DNA of 64,000 nucleotides, from positions 4,216,001 to 4,280,000 of the forward strand of contig JAEUWY010000004.1 of NCBI GenBank assembly GCA_022059125.1, in the 5' to 3' direction. The notes under the pieces were generated by a model. The model searched no databases and was not told where the DNA came from. It saw only the letters and a program-made list of their open reading frames with translations. This DNA is from Corynespora cassiicola (lineage: Eukaryota; Ascomycota; Dothideomycetes; Pleosporales; Corynesporascaceae). Shown here piece by piece: positions 11,662-26,121 of this stretch. Both the position numbers and the translations under genes were made by a program. How positions within the stretch are numbered: the stretch's first letter is position 1; each line of letters opens with the position of its first letter.

Positions 11662-14600
11662 TTAAGCACTTCCTGCCACTTCCCCAAACCACTGTCTCAG
11701 AGCCCCCGCCAACACACCTGGCAACTCCCTGACATCCCTCACAACTAGGTAATACCTGAAAGGAAACCTCTCCATGTACTTCCACCTGATCACCTTGCCC
11801 TGCGCCGAAATCTCCACGGACTGCAAGTCCAAAATACTCGTCTTCTCCTTCGGCTTCTCCGCCAGCGTGCCATCTGCCTGCTGACCTGCCTGCGCCGGAC
11901 CCGGCGTAGCCGACGAATCGATAATCACAAAAACGATCATGACGCGCTCCTCCTGCGCCCTACGAACCAGGCGCTGGATTTCGGCGTGCGAGTCGCAGAT
12001 TCCGTCGCTAACGATGAGCATGAGCTGCCACAGGTCCTCGCCCGCAGAGCTCGACCCCTTACGCCGCGCATCTGCGAACAGGTCCAAGCTCTTGTCGACT
12101 AGGCCGCGGACATTGGTCTTGCTGGATGCGAATCCGAACTGCTCGAACACTCGGACGCCGCTTTCGCTCGTGAAGGGCTTTTCGAACTCGTGGGCGACGT
12201 TCACGCCGTCTCCGAAGCCGACGACGGATACTTCGCCTACCTCGAGCATGCTCAGCGAGCGTGTGACGAGCGTGAGGGTCTTGAGTGCCAGGTTGGAGGC
12301 GCCGGACTCGGCCATAGATTTGGAGTCGTCGAGGGCGATCATTACTTGGTAGGAGCGCTTGCTGGGCTGCGAGCGGCGGAGCCATATCTTGTCGCGCTTG
12401 TAGCCGGAAGCAATGTAAGGAATGATGCGTTTGAGGTTGAGACGCTTGCCTGTGCGGAAGTCTCCTCGAAGTTTTGTAGCAAGTGTAGGGGCGAGAATCA
12501 AGCGAAGGTGCTCAGTAAGCTGTTGGGAGAGGGAGTGGGTAGATGCTTCGTGGTTGAGCCAGAGAGCGCGAGCCTCATCGGGAGATGTGAGCGCGTTGGC
12601 ATCGAGATGAGTGAGCTCAAGCTGGGTTTCGACCTCGTTGACGGAGGAAGTGTCCGACTCATCCTCTTCCAGGGGCATAGCATCCTCCATGTCTTGGTCC
12701 TCTTGGGTGAATGGCTTTTGCTCGCCAACAAAGGCTTGAGGCTGGCCATCGGTCTTGGATTGTGGTTGCTCTTGCTCTTGCTCCTGCTTAGGCTCTGCAT
12801 CATTCATGTCGACGTCTTGGTCTGCGTCTTGGGCCGGATCTTGGTTGTCTTCAGGTCGAGCAGGCATCTTCTCCTCCTCATCGACAGCCATGCCCATGTC
12901 TTCGTCGAGGTGCTTCGCTTGCTCTTCGGTCGCCGTGCCAAGGGCCTGGGTGTCAGCTTCTTGCTCTTCATCTCGGAGGTGCTCAAAATCAGCATCGGCC
13001 ATGTCGACCTCCTTCTCGATTTGCTGTGTTTGAGTTTCGTCGCGCTCCTTGGCTTCAGAGATTTTACGCTGTTGGTTGTACCACTTCTCTAGTACATCAC
13101 CCAATTTCTTGAACGACTGTGTTTCGGGTGAATCTTCAGGCTGTTCACCCTTGCCGCCAGCGTCAGGTTGAGCGGTCTGTCCGAGCTCGCCATCTTCGGC
13201 ATTGGTCTCTTGTTTCTGCTCAGATGAGTCGCCTTCCTTGCCATCCTCACGGTTCGCGGCGCTCGCCGAGGCTTGTTCTTGCTGGTTTTTGTGTGCTTCT
13301 TCATTTGCGTCTGCGCCAGCACCAACATCTGCGTTTGGATCGGAGGGATCATCGTTCTTCGTATCGCGAGCTTCGTCGGGTATGTTCTCATCGGGCATCG
13401 GGACTGGATCGTCGTCCACGGGCTCGTCACCTTCTTCGCCCTCATCTTCATTCTCCTCCATCTCGTCGTCCTTGATGTGACCTGTAGTTTCTTCTTCCTC
13501 TTCGCCATCTTGCTCAGGCCCAATTTCTTCATCGACCTTGTCAGGCTCGGCCCCTGGATCGGCATCCGTCTCCTCCTCGGGAGGAAGGTCGTCATCCATA
13601 TCCATGTCGCCAAGATCATCTTCCTTGTCGTTGTCATCGCCATCGATGTTGAGCTCATCCGGCAGATCGAGAGTCTCTTCTTCCTTCGCATGAGGGTCCA
13701 TGGGCTCTTCTTTGCCCATGCCGACATTCTCCTCCTGATCTTCACCCTCCATCTCCATCTCCTCTTCTTCTTCCTCGGGCTGTTTATCGTCCTTCTCACC
13801 TTCTTTGCCATCTTCTTTCTTCTCACTAGCAACCTGCTCGTCTTGATTCTCGGTGCCGACATCTTTTTGGCCTTCTTTCTCCTTGGCATCTTCTTCTTTG
13901 CCACCTTCATCCCACATCTTCTCATCAACAGCGCTCGGACCCAGATCATCCACGCTTCCAACTTCACTCTGAGCGTCTTCTTCGCCCTCTTCCCCTTCTT
14001 CTCCATCCTCCTTCTCTGGAGCATCTTGCATCTCGCCCTCCATTTCTTGCTCACCCATATCTACAGCATCATCTTCGTTCTCAATGCTGTTCTCACGCTC
14101 GCCGTTCTTCTCCTGCGCCAGATCTTCTAGATCTTCGTCTTCTTCTATATCCTTCGAGATATCCTCAGCACCCTCGCCTTCGCCAAGTCCGGTGCCAGAC
14201 TCGAGCTTGTCGTCTTTGCCAGCCTGGGGATCATTGGACTTCTCGGGCGGCTGACAGAAACCTTGAGTGCCGATCTGGATGAAGGTCTTCGATAGGCGAT
14301 GGAGGAGCTTCGCTGTAGATTGGTGCAGCGCATCGAATCGGTCAACGAGATATTTGTGTGTTGTGGCATACTGAGCGAGAATAGGCTGGACAGCGGCGAA
14401 CATTGCTGCGATGGTGCGGAGATTTTCGTCTTCGTTGAGGTACTGCATACTTTCCAGGATTGTTTGTAGTGCAGCTGTGATCTGAGGTGCATGCAGCGAG
14501 TGAACAGCATCCGCTAGCGCTTTCTCTTCCTTGACGAGCCATTTCTCATCCTCGTTCGAAGAGGGAATGTCTTGGAGGGATGTCTTGACATCCTGCATAG

Positions 14601-17600
14601 ATCCAAGAATGAGATCTAACGCCTTGAGAATCTCCTCCGAGCGCGCTTCGACCGAAATACGCTTCTTCTCATCGAAGATCTGAGCGTTGGGTTGGGAATA
14701 TTCAAAGACGAAGGGTTGGATATGGCTTAGAACAACTCTAGAAACGGGGTACTGCTCGAACAAAGTTGTCAGAGCTGGACGGAAATCATTGATCAACTGC
14801 TTGGTCTTTTCATCAAGCTCCCTATGCGCTGCCGACCAGACATTCAAAGGCAAAATTGGGAGCCTGGCAGTAGCTTCAAGAGCATCCTGGAATTTCTCAT
14901 TCCATTCGCGCATGTTCCGAATAACGGCATCGACTTCATTCGTCTTTCCGAGTTTAGCTTGCGCAGCAACAATATCGGCCCCAGTCCTGAGCGCAGCGAC
15001 CAGCCACGAAAGGTTCGGCTTGAGATTGTTCGCGGCTTGGATTTGATTGTCCGAGACGCGTATAAGTGGCCGGCTCAGAGAATCGCAGAGGTTGCCTATC
15101 AGCGAGATCGGTTGCTGCATAGAACCCAGAGATTGTGTCGCCTTGCTCAAAACACTGTGTTGGCGAAGGGTGGAGTGCAGCAAGCCCTCGATATAGCCGA
15201 TGCTTCTAGCGACATCATTGGGGGTCAGATCTCCAGAGTGTTCCTTCGCAACATCCCTGACCTGCCCCATGATGTTGAGTGCCTTGTGAAGGAAATACTC
15301 AGCCCCCTTTCCAGCCTCGGACACAGTTGACAGGCTAGCCAGGACAATGGAGAGCTCGTACTGTTTAGTTAAAACGTCACTGCTGAGGTTAAACTTGATG
15401 CCCATTTGTCGCAACTCTTTCATGGTATCGGCGTAGAGCTTGCGCTTTCTGGTCTTGAGATGTTGGACAGTCTCCTTATTTTCCTCAGTAAGTGTTGTGG
15501 GAGTGGCCTTTTGAAGCTGGGTGATGGACGCCTCCAGGTCGGTGATGAATTCATCAATGTACTCGGCTCCATCGAGACTCTCGGGGCTAGGCGTAGAGAA
15601 GTTACGCATCATTGACACGGTGACCTTGAGATTCTTGAAACGCGTTGGGCATTCGATCCACCGGGGCACGTGCGCCGCGCAAATCTCAAGTGCTGTAGGA
15701 TCGACCTCAGTTTCCGTACCTGGAAGCTCAACAGCCTTAAGCAAAGCAGCTTCTTCAGGGAAGCCAGTGCCGTAAATTGTCGCAACTCGCTGATTCAGCA
15801 AAGCCCTAAACTTGCGCACCAACTTTGTGAGCTTGCGGTGAGAAGTTTTTGCACTCTGTTTAAGAGCTTCGATATTGGTATCCTTCCAGCTAGCAAGCTT
15901 GATGACATTGTTGACCTCCTTTTCGAGATTCTGTCTACCTTTGCTGAGCGCTTCGTGCACAGGCTTCTCTAAACGAGAGAAGTAAGTGATGAAATTGCTA
16001 AGCGCAAGATGAACAGGCTTCAGGCTCTCAACATCTTGCATGCGTGCAGCAAGATGCTCTCGAAGCTGCTGCAGGAGCTTGATGCGCTGTTCGTACTGAC
16101 CAAGGGTGGTCGAGGAGAAAAATTCCTCCATGGTTTTGAGCAATCTTTGCGCATGCGTTTCCATCGAGGCTTGATCTTCGATGGATTCTGAAGCAGCAAT
16201 GATAGTCTCATAGGCAATGAAGAACCAGCTCTTGGCATCATCGCGGCACTTGTCGGTTTCAATATCAAACAAGCGAGCCCATGTCGTAAGCTCAAGCTGC
16301 CGCCAGCCAACGAGCAGTTTGGTCAGATCATCGTACAGATTTGATGTGTTAAATTGCCGGCTAGCCACGCGTTGCCATTCATAAATGTAACCGTGGAGCT
16401 TCTCAGCCTTGGTGATGAACTTCGCCACGGGGTCAACATGTCTGAACGCCAGCGCTTCATCGCAAGTACGGAGAACGTCTGCAAGGGTCGCGTGCTCGGG
16501 CCAGACCTTTTGGATTTGCCGGTAGCGGATCTGGATTTGGTGAATGAGCTGAATAAGACGCTTCGCTTCGGGGAGGTTGGCGTCGAAGTAGAAGTTGTAT
16601 CCTTTCCCTGTGCCTGATGAGGATAAAGCATCTGCCTTTTGCTCAAGAGCGAGGTAGATGGCAGGCAAAGCGTCGGTAGGACTTGTGCTATGAGCATCAC
16701 TGTCAGACACCCTCGTCATCTCTGTGCGGCACCATTCAAGCAAACGCTTAAGAGAGTCAGATGGATCCCTTGCGTCAAGGAACAGCTCTGTGTGCATGTT
16801 GGCCACCCGGATTGCATGCTCACGCGATGTAGAAGGCGCTGTCGGCTCAGCTTGCTCTTGCTCGTAGTCGGGGAACAGGCTTGGGTCCTCTTCATCACCG
16901 TCTTCATCTTCTCCTCTGTACGTGTACAGGCTCGTGTTCTTCGCCTCACTTTCTTGATCCTTCAACAGTTGAGATTTCCAGTCGCTGTAGAAAGACGTGA
17001 AGATGTCATGAATCATTTGGCGAAGTTGCGATGTGAAGTAGCAGGCATCATCAACGCTTCGAATGATCGAAAGAGTGTGCAGAGTATGCCATCGGATGTC
17101 CACTACATGCTTCTTGTCAAACTCCTGTTCGCAATATCGAAGCAAAGACTTCGAGTCATTCGCACTCTTGTGACCGAAGAATGGAGTCTGTTGAACGATA
17201 TACTGCAGGCTTCGCTTGATGTTGCTCTCATCTTGCTCTTCTTGCGCGCCAAGTGCAAGGCCGATACTAAGGCAGGTTAGAAAACCTACGGCCGGCTCAG
17301 TGATATCGTCATAGCTGCGGTATCCTTCTACCAGTCGCTTGGTGATATGTGCGAGATTCTGACGCAACGTGTTGTCATGGGTAGCTTCTTGCAAAGACAT
17401 TGTCTCTTGGAGCAAGGGCTGAATGACACTCAAAAGGTTCGTAAACTCTCCCTGGAGTGTATCCAATTCCGATGTGTCAGGTCGAACGATTGCGGGAACG
17501 GGAGGCTCGGCGCCCATTTGCTGAATCGCTTCTTCGATTTGGCGAATGCGGAAGCTAGTTTCCTGGCCGGTAAACTCAAGTTGAAATTGCTTAAGCGCCC

Positions 17601-20600
17601 GTAATTTCTCCATTAGTGCAGACTTCTCTTCGTTGAACAGCTTCCGCTCTATCATTGGTCGAAGAGCAGGATCATGAGGGTAGTTCGGGATGTAAAGAGA
17701 AAGGCCAGTCAATCCCAAGTGAATCCATGCTTGGGCCAAGGCAAGATGGGCGGGATCTGCCGAGTGCTCACAGCGCGCGATCGGCTGCTCAATAGCCTTT
17801 CTATACTGGTCCGAGACTTTTATGGATGTTGCACTGCCCGAGAGGATATCTTGGTGGGATTCCACCAGGTGATCAAGTACGCGTCGTAGGATTGGCCTCA
17901 AGGCTGCATTTTGATTCCACTCGATGTGATCAGAGTCAAGGGTCAACTCTTGGGCGAGTGCCTGTAGTTCAGATTCGAATCGGTCAAGCTGAAGAAGCTG
18001 AACTTCATCGGCATTTCGAATCTTTTCTAGCAATGCAATATGGAACCGCCCTCGAAGAGCCATCTCGCGCGCTGGATGTTGATCACGCCCAACGTACCGC
18101 GTCAAAGCAGAGGTGAGTCCAGTTGGTGTATTGGCAGGGGCATTGTCAGACAGCTTTGTAGGTCGTCGGGCGAACAAAGACGTCTTAGCCCGCATAACAG
18201 TAATCTCATCTTTCTTGGGCGTAGCTGGTGCAACTTCCAGCAATTGGCAAAGCCCTTCAAACTCCTCTTCAAAGTAGGGGGTAATGACGGTGGCATCCTC
18301 GTCAATATTGCCTTCAAGTTCGCTTACAGCAACGTCAAGCGCTACGATGAGTTCTCCTGCATCCACATCATGCAATCTCGCCAACTCGAGGGAGCTGGCA
18401 AAACGCTCGCGAATTTGAACCATCTCGGAAACCTTCAAGTTGGACTTCCACATGGCGGCATCAAGACGATCTGCGAGACTTTCTAGGCTCAAGATTGCAG
18501 CCAGCTGTGCCTGGTTCTTTGGCGTATTAGGCTTGAAGTACTTCCAGATTCGCTCCATGCCCAGGCCGGATGTTAGTTGAACGTCTGAGCTAAACACAGT
18601 CAACTCCTTCGATAACGTTGCTTTCAATTCGGTTACCAGAGCGATTGACTGATCGGGGAGGGATGAGATATCGCCAGTCAACATCTTGAGAAAGGTCTGG
18701 AAGACCGCTCGCTCGAAGTTGGAATCTTTAGCTAGTGCAATAAATGCCCAAAATAGGGTCCTTAGTGACTTTAGCAACCCAAGCTCAGCTGGATAAGATT
18801 GGCGTGCTTTCCAGGTCGCATCCATGCACTTCGCAAGGCCCGGCCAACATGCCTTTAGGAAAGAAATGAGCTTCTGCTTCTCCTTTCGACGCTCAAGACT
18901 GCTATTGGGAAGGGCATAAATAGCTTGTTGCATGTTGTATAGGTCTCGGAACACTTCGTACACTGAGGCGAACCAAAGCGAAAGCGTCTCGGACTGGCTA
19001 CTCAGATTGAAAGCAAGCTCATTGTTCAACGGGTGCAGAGTCTGTCCTGGGTCAGAAAATGTTTCTCACTGTACCTCTAAACTTACCGCTGTTGAGCTGA
19101 TGTCTCCCGAAAACTCTTGCGTTGGATTCAGTTCGCTCTGAATAGCCGCTGCTCTTGCCCCCCAGACTGTTGACAAGAATCTGGATGAATGCGAAATCTT
19201 ATCCAATGCATCTAATTCCTGCTCTACAGATACAAGTCCCATTGATGCTTGTGTGGGAAAGCTCTGGAGCAATCCGATGTCTGCAGTTGACAGATTCTCA
19301 GACTTCACGTCGACCGTCTGTAGCAAACTTGCTTCTTCAGCCACCAGGTGACGGAAGCGATACATTTGCGAGTCCAGAGGATAAGTCGGAATCCTGGATA
19401 TATCTTGCGCCGGCGCCTCGTCAGAGAGAAGGCATATCTCAACGGCACGATTCCTCATGGCTCTGGAAAGCTCTCCAAACCGCGAATCCATGGTCATAAA
19501 GATCCTAAAGTTGGGATGAGGCTTTACGATTCTTGCCTCGCCATCGGCGGTGGAATGTTCATTGATACTGAGGTAGCCATTTGGCTCGAGCAAAGAGTTG
19601 AGACGGTCCAAAACAGCACTGCTGCAAAGATTGGCGTTATCCAAAACGAGCCACTTTCCTTGTTCGAGTGCCCGTATAAGAATGCCATCTACCCATTGGA
19701 AGCGAGCACCATCGATCTCTGTTGGTGTATCGAGTAGATTTTGTGCATCTTTTCGAAGCTGAACAGCTTCTGAATCGCTTGCAGAGACGGTATCGAACAC
19801 TGGAAGGATATCATTCAGAGAAGGAGCTCCACTCCTTGTCAATTGCTCAAGCAGTTCAAAGTGATCTTGAGGGAGATTGACTGACGAAGCGATCTTCCGG
19901 CGGATATAAACTTCCAGGTTGGCCATGAAACGATGGAGTTCGCGAGATGGGTCGATTTGCTCATAACCTCCAACAAGGTCCATGGCATCAATATCTGCAT
20001 TCATAGAGAACGTGACAAGATCTGCTCCAACAAATGAAGATAGCTGATCGAGAATTGCTGTCTTTCCAGAACCTGGAGGTCCAACGAGTATCACGGGCCA
20101 TGACTGGCGTACGCTAATAAGGAGCGCTTCCATCGGCCCCAGCTGGGGTACGCGCAAGGGGAAGGTGGAGCCCGCTCGAGTAATCGCAGCATCTCTAGAC
20201 ACAAGTCCCAGGCCGACTTGGAAGATTTGTGGTGAGACATTATGGAACAAGCTTATGCGAGGTTTGGAGATACCGCTGGCATCTTCGAAGAGCTTCAAAA
20301 TTCGAGCTCGATCAGATTCTGATCGGAATCGCTGGACAAATATCGCATCAAGGAAGTCTCTGGCAGAACCGTTGAATTCCTTAGAGGCAAGGAGCTGAAG
20401 CCATCGGAGCGTGTCTCGCAAGTTGAACTCCCAAGGGGCGCCGAGAGCACCAAAAGCCCGCTGAGTAACAACCTTTTCATCAAGCTCTGCAACGAAATCA
20501 ATCAGTCTCTGGACTTCATCCTCGCCAATGCTAGGAAAAATCCTAGCGCAGATTAGAGAAAGATCTTCGGGGCGGAATACATCCGCGTAGACCACTGTGA

Positions 20601-23600
20601 AACGGTTCACAAAGGATGCAGGAAGACCCTTTCTGCCTCCACCTTGGTGATGCGGGTTTTGTGCAGCGAATACTCGGAAGTCAGGATGCTTCTGGAATGT
20701 CTGGTCGAGCTCAGAAATGTAGACGGCGCCACGATGATCCAGGACGGCGTTTAAACCTTCAAGCACGGATTGGGAGGCCAAATTCATCTCATCCAGCAAG
20801 ACCCAGTCGCCGTTCTTCATCGCCTTGAGGAATGGCGCATCGCGCCAGGCAAAAGTACCTGCTTGTCCGCCTTCAACAGGGACATCCGATCCAAACAGGT
20901 CCATCAGATCTGTCTGCTCAGACAGATTGAGACGAGTCAATGGCTTCCCAATGGCTTTCGCAATGGCAGTGACAAGAGTAGTCTTGCCAACTCCGGGGTT
21001 TCCTTCGAGCAAAATTGGCTTCGAGAGCTGCAGTGCACGAACGACTCGCATACAATTCGAACGTGTAGTGGGTGCTTCGAGGGAGAAGTTGGCATCGGCT
21101 GATGATGCTGCAAATCTGGGGATAGAGAATGACCCAAGTTGAAGAGAATTATCATTGGCAGTCACTGTGATCTCGCCAAAGTATAACGGCGAAACGTCTT
21201 TGCCAAGAAGCTTGCTGAGGCGATGCAGGCATGCTTTGCGTTCATCATCAATTGAAACAGCGGATATTGCAAGCAAGCCTGCGGGATTTGCTCCGAGTGT
21301 ATCGATGAACACCATAGCTGCGCCATGAACAATGCCAAATATAGGGTCCTCGGCGGAGAAGTTGTTGATAAAGGTTACCCAGGCCAGAGTGTCACGGATC
21401 GAGATGGATGAGGATACCGAAGTATTATACTTATTGTTGAACCACTGCGAAAACGAGACAATAGATCCAGCATATGGCATGGCGGCAGGCTTCAGCTTGG
21501 ATTGCACGATTTGGAGAATGTCTTCCAAATCGGAGAGAGCCGGCACCCATATCTCAGTAAAACGATTCCGCAGAGCTGGCGATAATTCTTTCTTTCCGTA
21601 GTCACCTCCAGGGTTCATAGTAGCAAGAAACTGGAAGCCCTCGCTGGCAGTCACCAATGAGTCAATGGGACCCTTCTCGGCAAGTAGCATCTTACGAGAG
21701 GGCTCGAGGACGCTGTTGAGTCGTTCAAGCACAGAGTCGTCTGCGAGTGATATCTCGTCCAGAAGGAAGTATTGGCCAGTCTTCATAGCATGAACCAAGC
21801 TTCCATCGGCCCACTCAAATAACGCAGAAGCCTTGACGCGATTGGCTTGTATCTCCTCGCGGTGGGCAATCGGAATAGCATCGAGAATGTTCGAGTCAAG
21901 TTGATCGTACAATGCGAGCAGCTGAAAGAGATCGGTATCAGTTGGAGCGTTGGGCAGTACTTCTATGAGCTGTCGGCAAAGCAGGTCTTCGATGGCTGCT
22001 CGGTTTCGGATTGGTCTCTGTGCACCAATCAAGTCGCCGGTTTCCGTATTCTGATGAGCGTTGAGAATGTGAAGCTGCTTTTCAAACGCATCCGCCAGCA
22101 TTTGGCAGACGGTTGTCTTCCCGCAACCTGTCTCTCCGACAAGCAGAACAGGCTCGTTGTTCCGGAGCGCATGCGCAACAAGCACGAACAGGCGACGCAT
22201 GGCTCTGGTCCACACAACATTTCCACCGCTACCCGTCTTTTCCTTGCAGAGTTTGATCTCTGGAGAACTGTCCTCGCTAAACATATTCTCATCATCGACC
22301 GTAATCTTTGGGCCATTTCTGCTCATGACGGTTTCGAGGACCTTTTTGACTGCGAGCCGCTCCTCTTCCTTGCGGACACGCTCTGCAAGCAACATGTAGC
22401 CGTTGTTTGCAAGGTCTTGTACGGTATCCGCCTTTCGTTGCGCCCATCTGAAAAGGTCACGCAACGTCGCAAAACTCTTTTGCTCGAAAATGCGGTTCTC
22501 TTGTCGGAGAGTGGAGAGTTCCTGGTAAACTTTGACAATGCGCTTGCACCACGACTCGGGTATCATTGTCCTCCGATGAAGAATCTCGGTCAATTCTTCG
22601 ACAGGGATATCGTCAAAGTGCAGCTCCAGGAAACGGTTGCGGAACGCACGAGACAAAATTTTACGTCCTCCGTACAATCCAGCAGGATTCTGGGTAGCAA
22701 AAAGCATAAAGTCCTCATGAGGCCGTACTACTTCTTGCGTTTCCGGGATGAGTAGCTCTCTGTTATCATCCAGAAGACGATTGAGGGCTTCAAGAACATC
22801 AGTAGGCGCGAGGTTGAGTTCATCCAGGACGATCCAGTGACCCTCTCGGAGAGCGCGGACAAGAACACCCTCTTGGAAGGTGAGTTTCCCGTCGGTGCCA
22901 GAAATGTATGACCCCAAGTACTCTTGAAGATCGGTGTGCTCGTGATTATTGATACGAACAAACTTGTTACCCGACCGTTTCGCCAAGTACTCAATCATAC
23001 TCGTTTTACCGGAGGAAGTGGGGCCTTGGATGAGAACTGGATATCGCCGAGTCGAAGCAGCTCTGATCAGATTATTCATGTTGCTCTGAACGAAAGGCGT
23101 AATGATGTAATGTGGCTGCTCTTCCACCTGATGCACACCCTGACGAAGCCAGTAGTGGCCTTGTCGAACATAGCTCCGCTCATCCCTAGGTTGCTGGAGA
23201 GGTTTTTTGAGCTCAGCCTTAGCGCTGGGCAACAACTTTCGCGTGATCAGCGGAGCAACTAGATCCTCGGATGCCTTCCCAAGGAATGTCAAGAAACTCA
23301 TGTGGAAACCTTCATAAAGTGCGCGACGTAAAGAACATAGAGGGGCAATTTCTCTGGCGTACGAGAGAGTCCTAGTCAAGGTTCGCAAACTGAAGTGAGC
23401 CTTCTGGTCCGCGCCGTCAACGAGGAGATTCGACTTGGCAAGTTTTTGGATTTCCATATAGAGATCAGTAACGTCTGCCGCAATCCGAACAATTGCAGGG
23501 TCAACCATCGAGCCTCCCAGGTATTTTTCCACAATGTTGCGCAAACTCTTAGCATCAGTGTCAGGGCTCTCCACGTAAAGTTCGGTGAACCTGGATCGAA

Positions 23601-26121
23601 TGCCTGGGGGAAGATCCTTCTTCCCGACATCGGTTGCAGGATTCATGGCGGCAAAGACTCTGAAGTTCGGATGTGCAACCACTCGTTCAACGTTTCCTGT
23701 CTCAGTGAGAAGAATCGAGGGTGTGCCGTCGGGTCCTCCGCCCAGCAGATCCGCTAGCGCTTCGAGCGTGTCCGAAGATGCAAGATTGATCTCGTCCAAG
23801 AGGACCCAGTCACCATTCCTGACGGCCTTGACGATATTGCCCTCAAGGAAAGAGAATGCAAAGGCCTCAGAGCCGCTGGCGAGCTGTGCTTCCAAGTCAT
23901 GCAGGTCCATCGCAAACTTCTCCCATCGGGCCTTGGGGAAATCTGCTGGCAATGAGTCCATCTTTCGTTTTTTCTTGGGCTGACCTCCCTCTGGATCTGG
24001 AGAAGATGCTTGAGACTCGTGAGCCTTGCGAGCTGCATCCACCATCTTCAATGCCTCGCGCCAGAGGACGCAAACGCGCTTCCATTCGCCCTTAGCGACA
24101 CGCTTTCCGAGCATCTCAATGAAGCGTGCATTCTTTTTTCTCGAAAATGTGGTATCGAAGAGATCATCGAATTCATCTTTAAGAGGAATGACCAAGCTGC
24201 GCACATTTACAGGCTTGTAGCCACCAAGAAGATCACCGCTCTCACTTTGCTGAGACAGGTTAAATGCAACCAGTTTCCGACCAAGCTGATCTGCCAGATA
24301 CTGAATGCATGTCGTCTTTCCTGTTCCTGTCTCACCAACAAGTAAGAGCGGTTCTTGTCGGTCCACTGCCACTGCGACCTTCTCGAGGAGTCGGAGCGTG
24401 TAGTCATTTGTAGAGAAGGGTCTTTCGTATCCAGCTTTTCTTGGGGATCTGTGTTTTGACAATCTCGCACGTCCAATGCGAATTATCCCTGCGGATGTGC
24501 TCTTGGCGGGTAACTCCAATTTCACCTCGCGATCAATCAGTAGGTGATCGCGACGCTGAGGATCAACGTGGAGTTCTTCAGCAACACAAGCCATCAGCTT
24601 GTGTCGGGCCTCCTGGCTCCGCAAGCTGCCAGCAAAGCAATCGAAGGCCTCCATGAAGATATCATCGACTTGAGCGGGACCGTAGGAAGTTGACTGGGAC
24701 AGCAAAACGTCCATTCGATCGCACCATTTGAGGAGGTCTCTAGGTGTCAGGGCTCGCAATGATGTCCCATTCTCAGACGCAAATTTGGCGTCAGAGAAGA
24801 GAGCGAGTAGTCGCGAATACACCCTGGTTATACCTGAAAGGTGCTTCTGCAGTGCCGGATATTTGGCAAATATTATAGACTCGAATTCTTCGAGCTTCGG
24901 CATATGTACCGTGATCGAGTTCCAGAATCGGTGTCCAATCATGTTTTGGCGAGGAATGATTTCCTGTCCTTTTGGATTCAATGTACTGCGCATTGTAGCG
25001 ATGATCCGGAATCCCCGAGCGGCTCGAATGGTCTCCCCTCTGCTGGGGATAAGCAATTCCCCGCGCTCAATGAGAGGTAGGAGAGTGCTGATGACCTCAT
25101 TCGGAGCGCGGTCCAAGTCCTCAATGAAGATCCATCTGCCTTCTTTGACAGCAGTCGTGAGAACTCCGGGTCGCCAACTAAAGGTACCAGGCTTTGCTCC
25201 AGTAGCATACATGCCGACCAGTAATTTGGCATCGCTCTGTTCGTTAAGGTGAAGGGTAACCATGGAACTAAGCTTGTTCAATTGCCAGGCAAAGTGACGA
25301 ATTAAGAGGGTTTTTCCAGAGCCAGGCAACCCAGTGAGAAGTAGCGGCCGAGTGTCTAGCAGACACTGAGCAATACTCCTCTGATTCAAATCGGTGGTGG
25401 GTGTGGGGAACAGATCTGAAGGCTTTTCTTGAGAAGATGCGCCATCCAAACGTGGCAAAAGAATGCCATTAACATTAACAGAGTGAGGAGAGATCTGGTG
25501 GTGCAGGCCGGATGGCACTGTTCTCAGTCCTTCCTGTCGCTTTTCTTGCAGTCTCTTCTGCAGCTTGGTCCACCTCTTTTCTTCCCACAGAGACAAAAAC
25601 CGATAGTCGATAGTCTTTCGTTCCCACTTTCCTTCAATTTCACCCTCTCCGACGTAGGTTTTGATCATTTCCTGAGTAGCATGGTCTGCGGCATGTACAT
25701 ATATACACAAGGTGCGTACAGCAAGATATCGAACCGTCCTACTCGAGTGGCGAACCAGGCTCTCTAGAGCCAGTGGGCGTACATGCCCAGCGAAGTTGCG
25801 GCAATCATAGCTCAGTAACCGAAAGGTTCCCAGTAGAGTCTCTAGCAATAACTCTTCGTCTTCAGGAATAGGGACTTCAGCCGATTGACCCCCGAGTATT
25901 TGTGACTGGGAGGCCGATACCAGAAAGCGCTCCACGTGCTCGGCAAGATGGGGCGCAAGAGGTAGAATTCGGCCAAAAGCCGAGATCTTGGCTCCAGATT
26001 GGAAACCGGACTGAATCCATCGAGCGCACACTTCGACGAATATTTCTTCGTTATGGAAGAAGGCATCGTCCGTGGATCCAGCCTCCAGAGCCTTCTTGGC
26101 GGTTATGTCGATTGAGGCCAT
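11662..26121 (-). CDS. MDN1: Midasin, giant AAA-ATPase of 60S ribosome assembly
   Basis: Two minus-strand exons, 26121-19087 and 19041-11662, give about 4804 residues (yeast Mdn1/Rea1 is 4910). The 45-nt intron has a GTAAGT donor, a CTGAC branch site and an ACAG acceptor. Six AAA modules have Walker A motifs near residues 263 (GLPGSGKT), 597 (GETGTGKT), 1034 (GPTSSGKT), 1330 (GETGCGKT), 1708 (GNPGVGKT) and 2015 (GPPGSGKT). A long helical linker follows, then an Asp/Glu-rich segment (about 3975-4460). The C-terminal MIDAS/VWA domain (about 4575 on) carries the metal-site signature DDSKS and ends with ELPGVLAGALRQWF. In yeast this nucleolar and nucleoplasmic machine strips Ytm1 and Rsa4 from pre-60S particles. 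It shares an upstream region with bL12m. Nothing essential appears missing. Confidence 0.97.

Noticed and set aside
12190..13092. 300-codon plus-strand frame opposite the MDN1 C-terminal region
   Set aside because: Antisense shadow of the MIDAS and acidic regions with no domain or splice context.
13273..14130. Hydrophobic plus-strand frame opposite MDN1 that looks like a membrane protein
   Set aside because: It is the antisense of the Asp/Glu-rich segment of midasin; GAA/GAG/GAT codons read in reverse give Phe/Leu/Ile.
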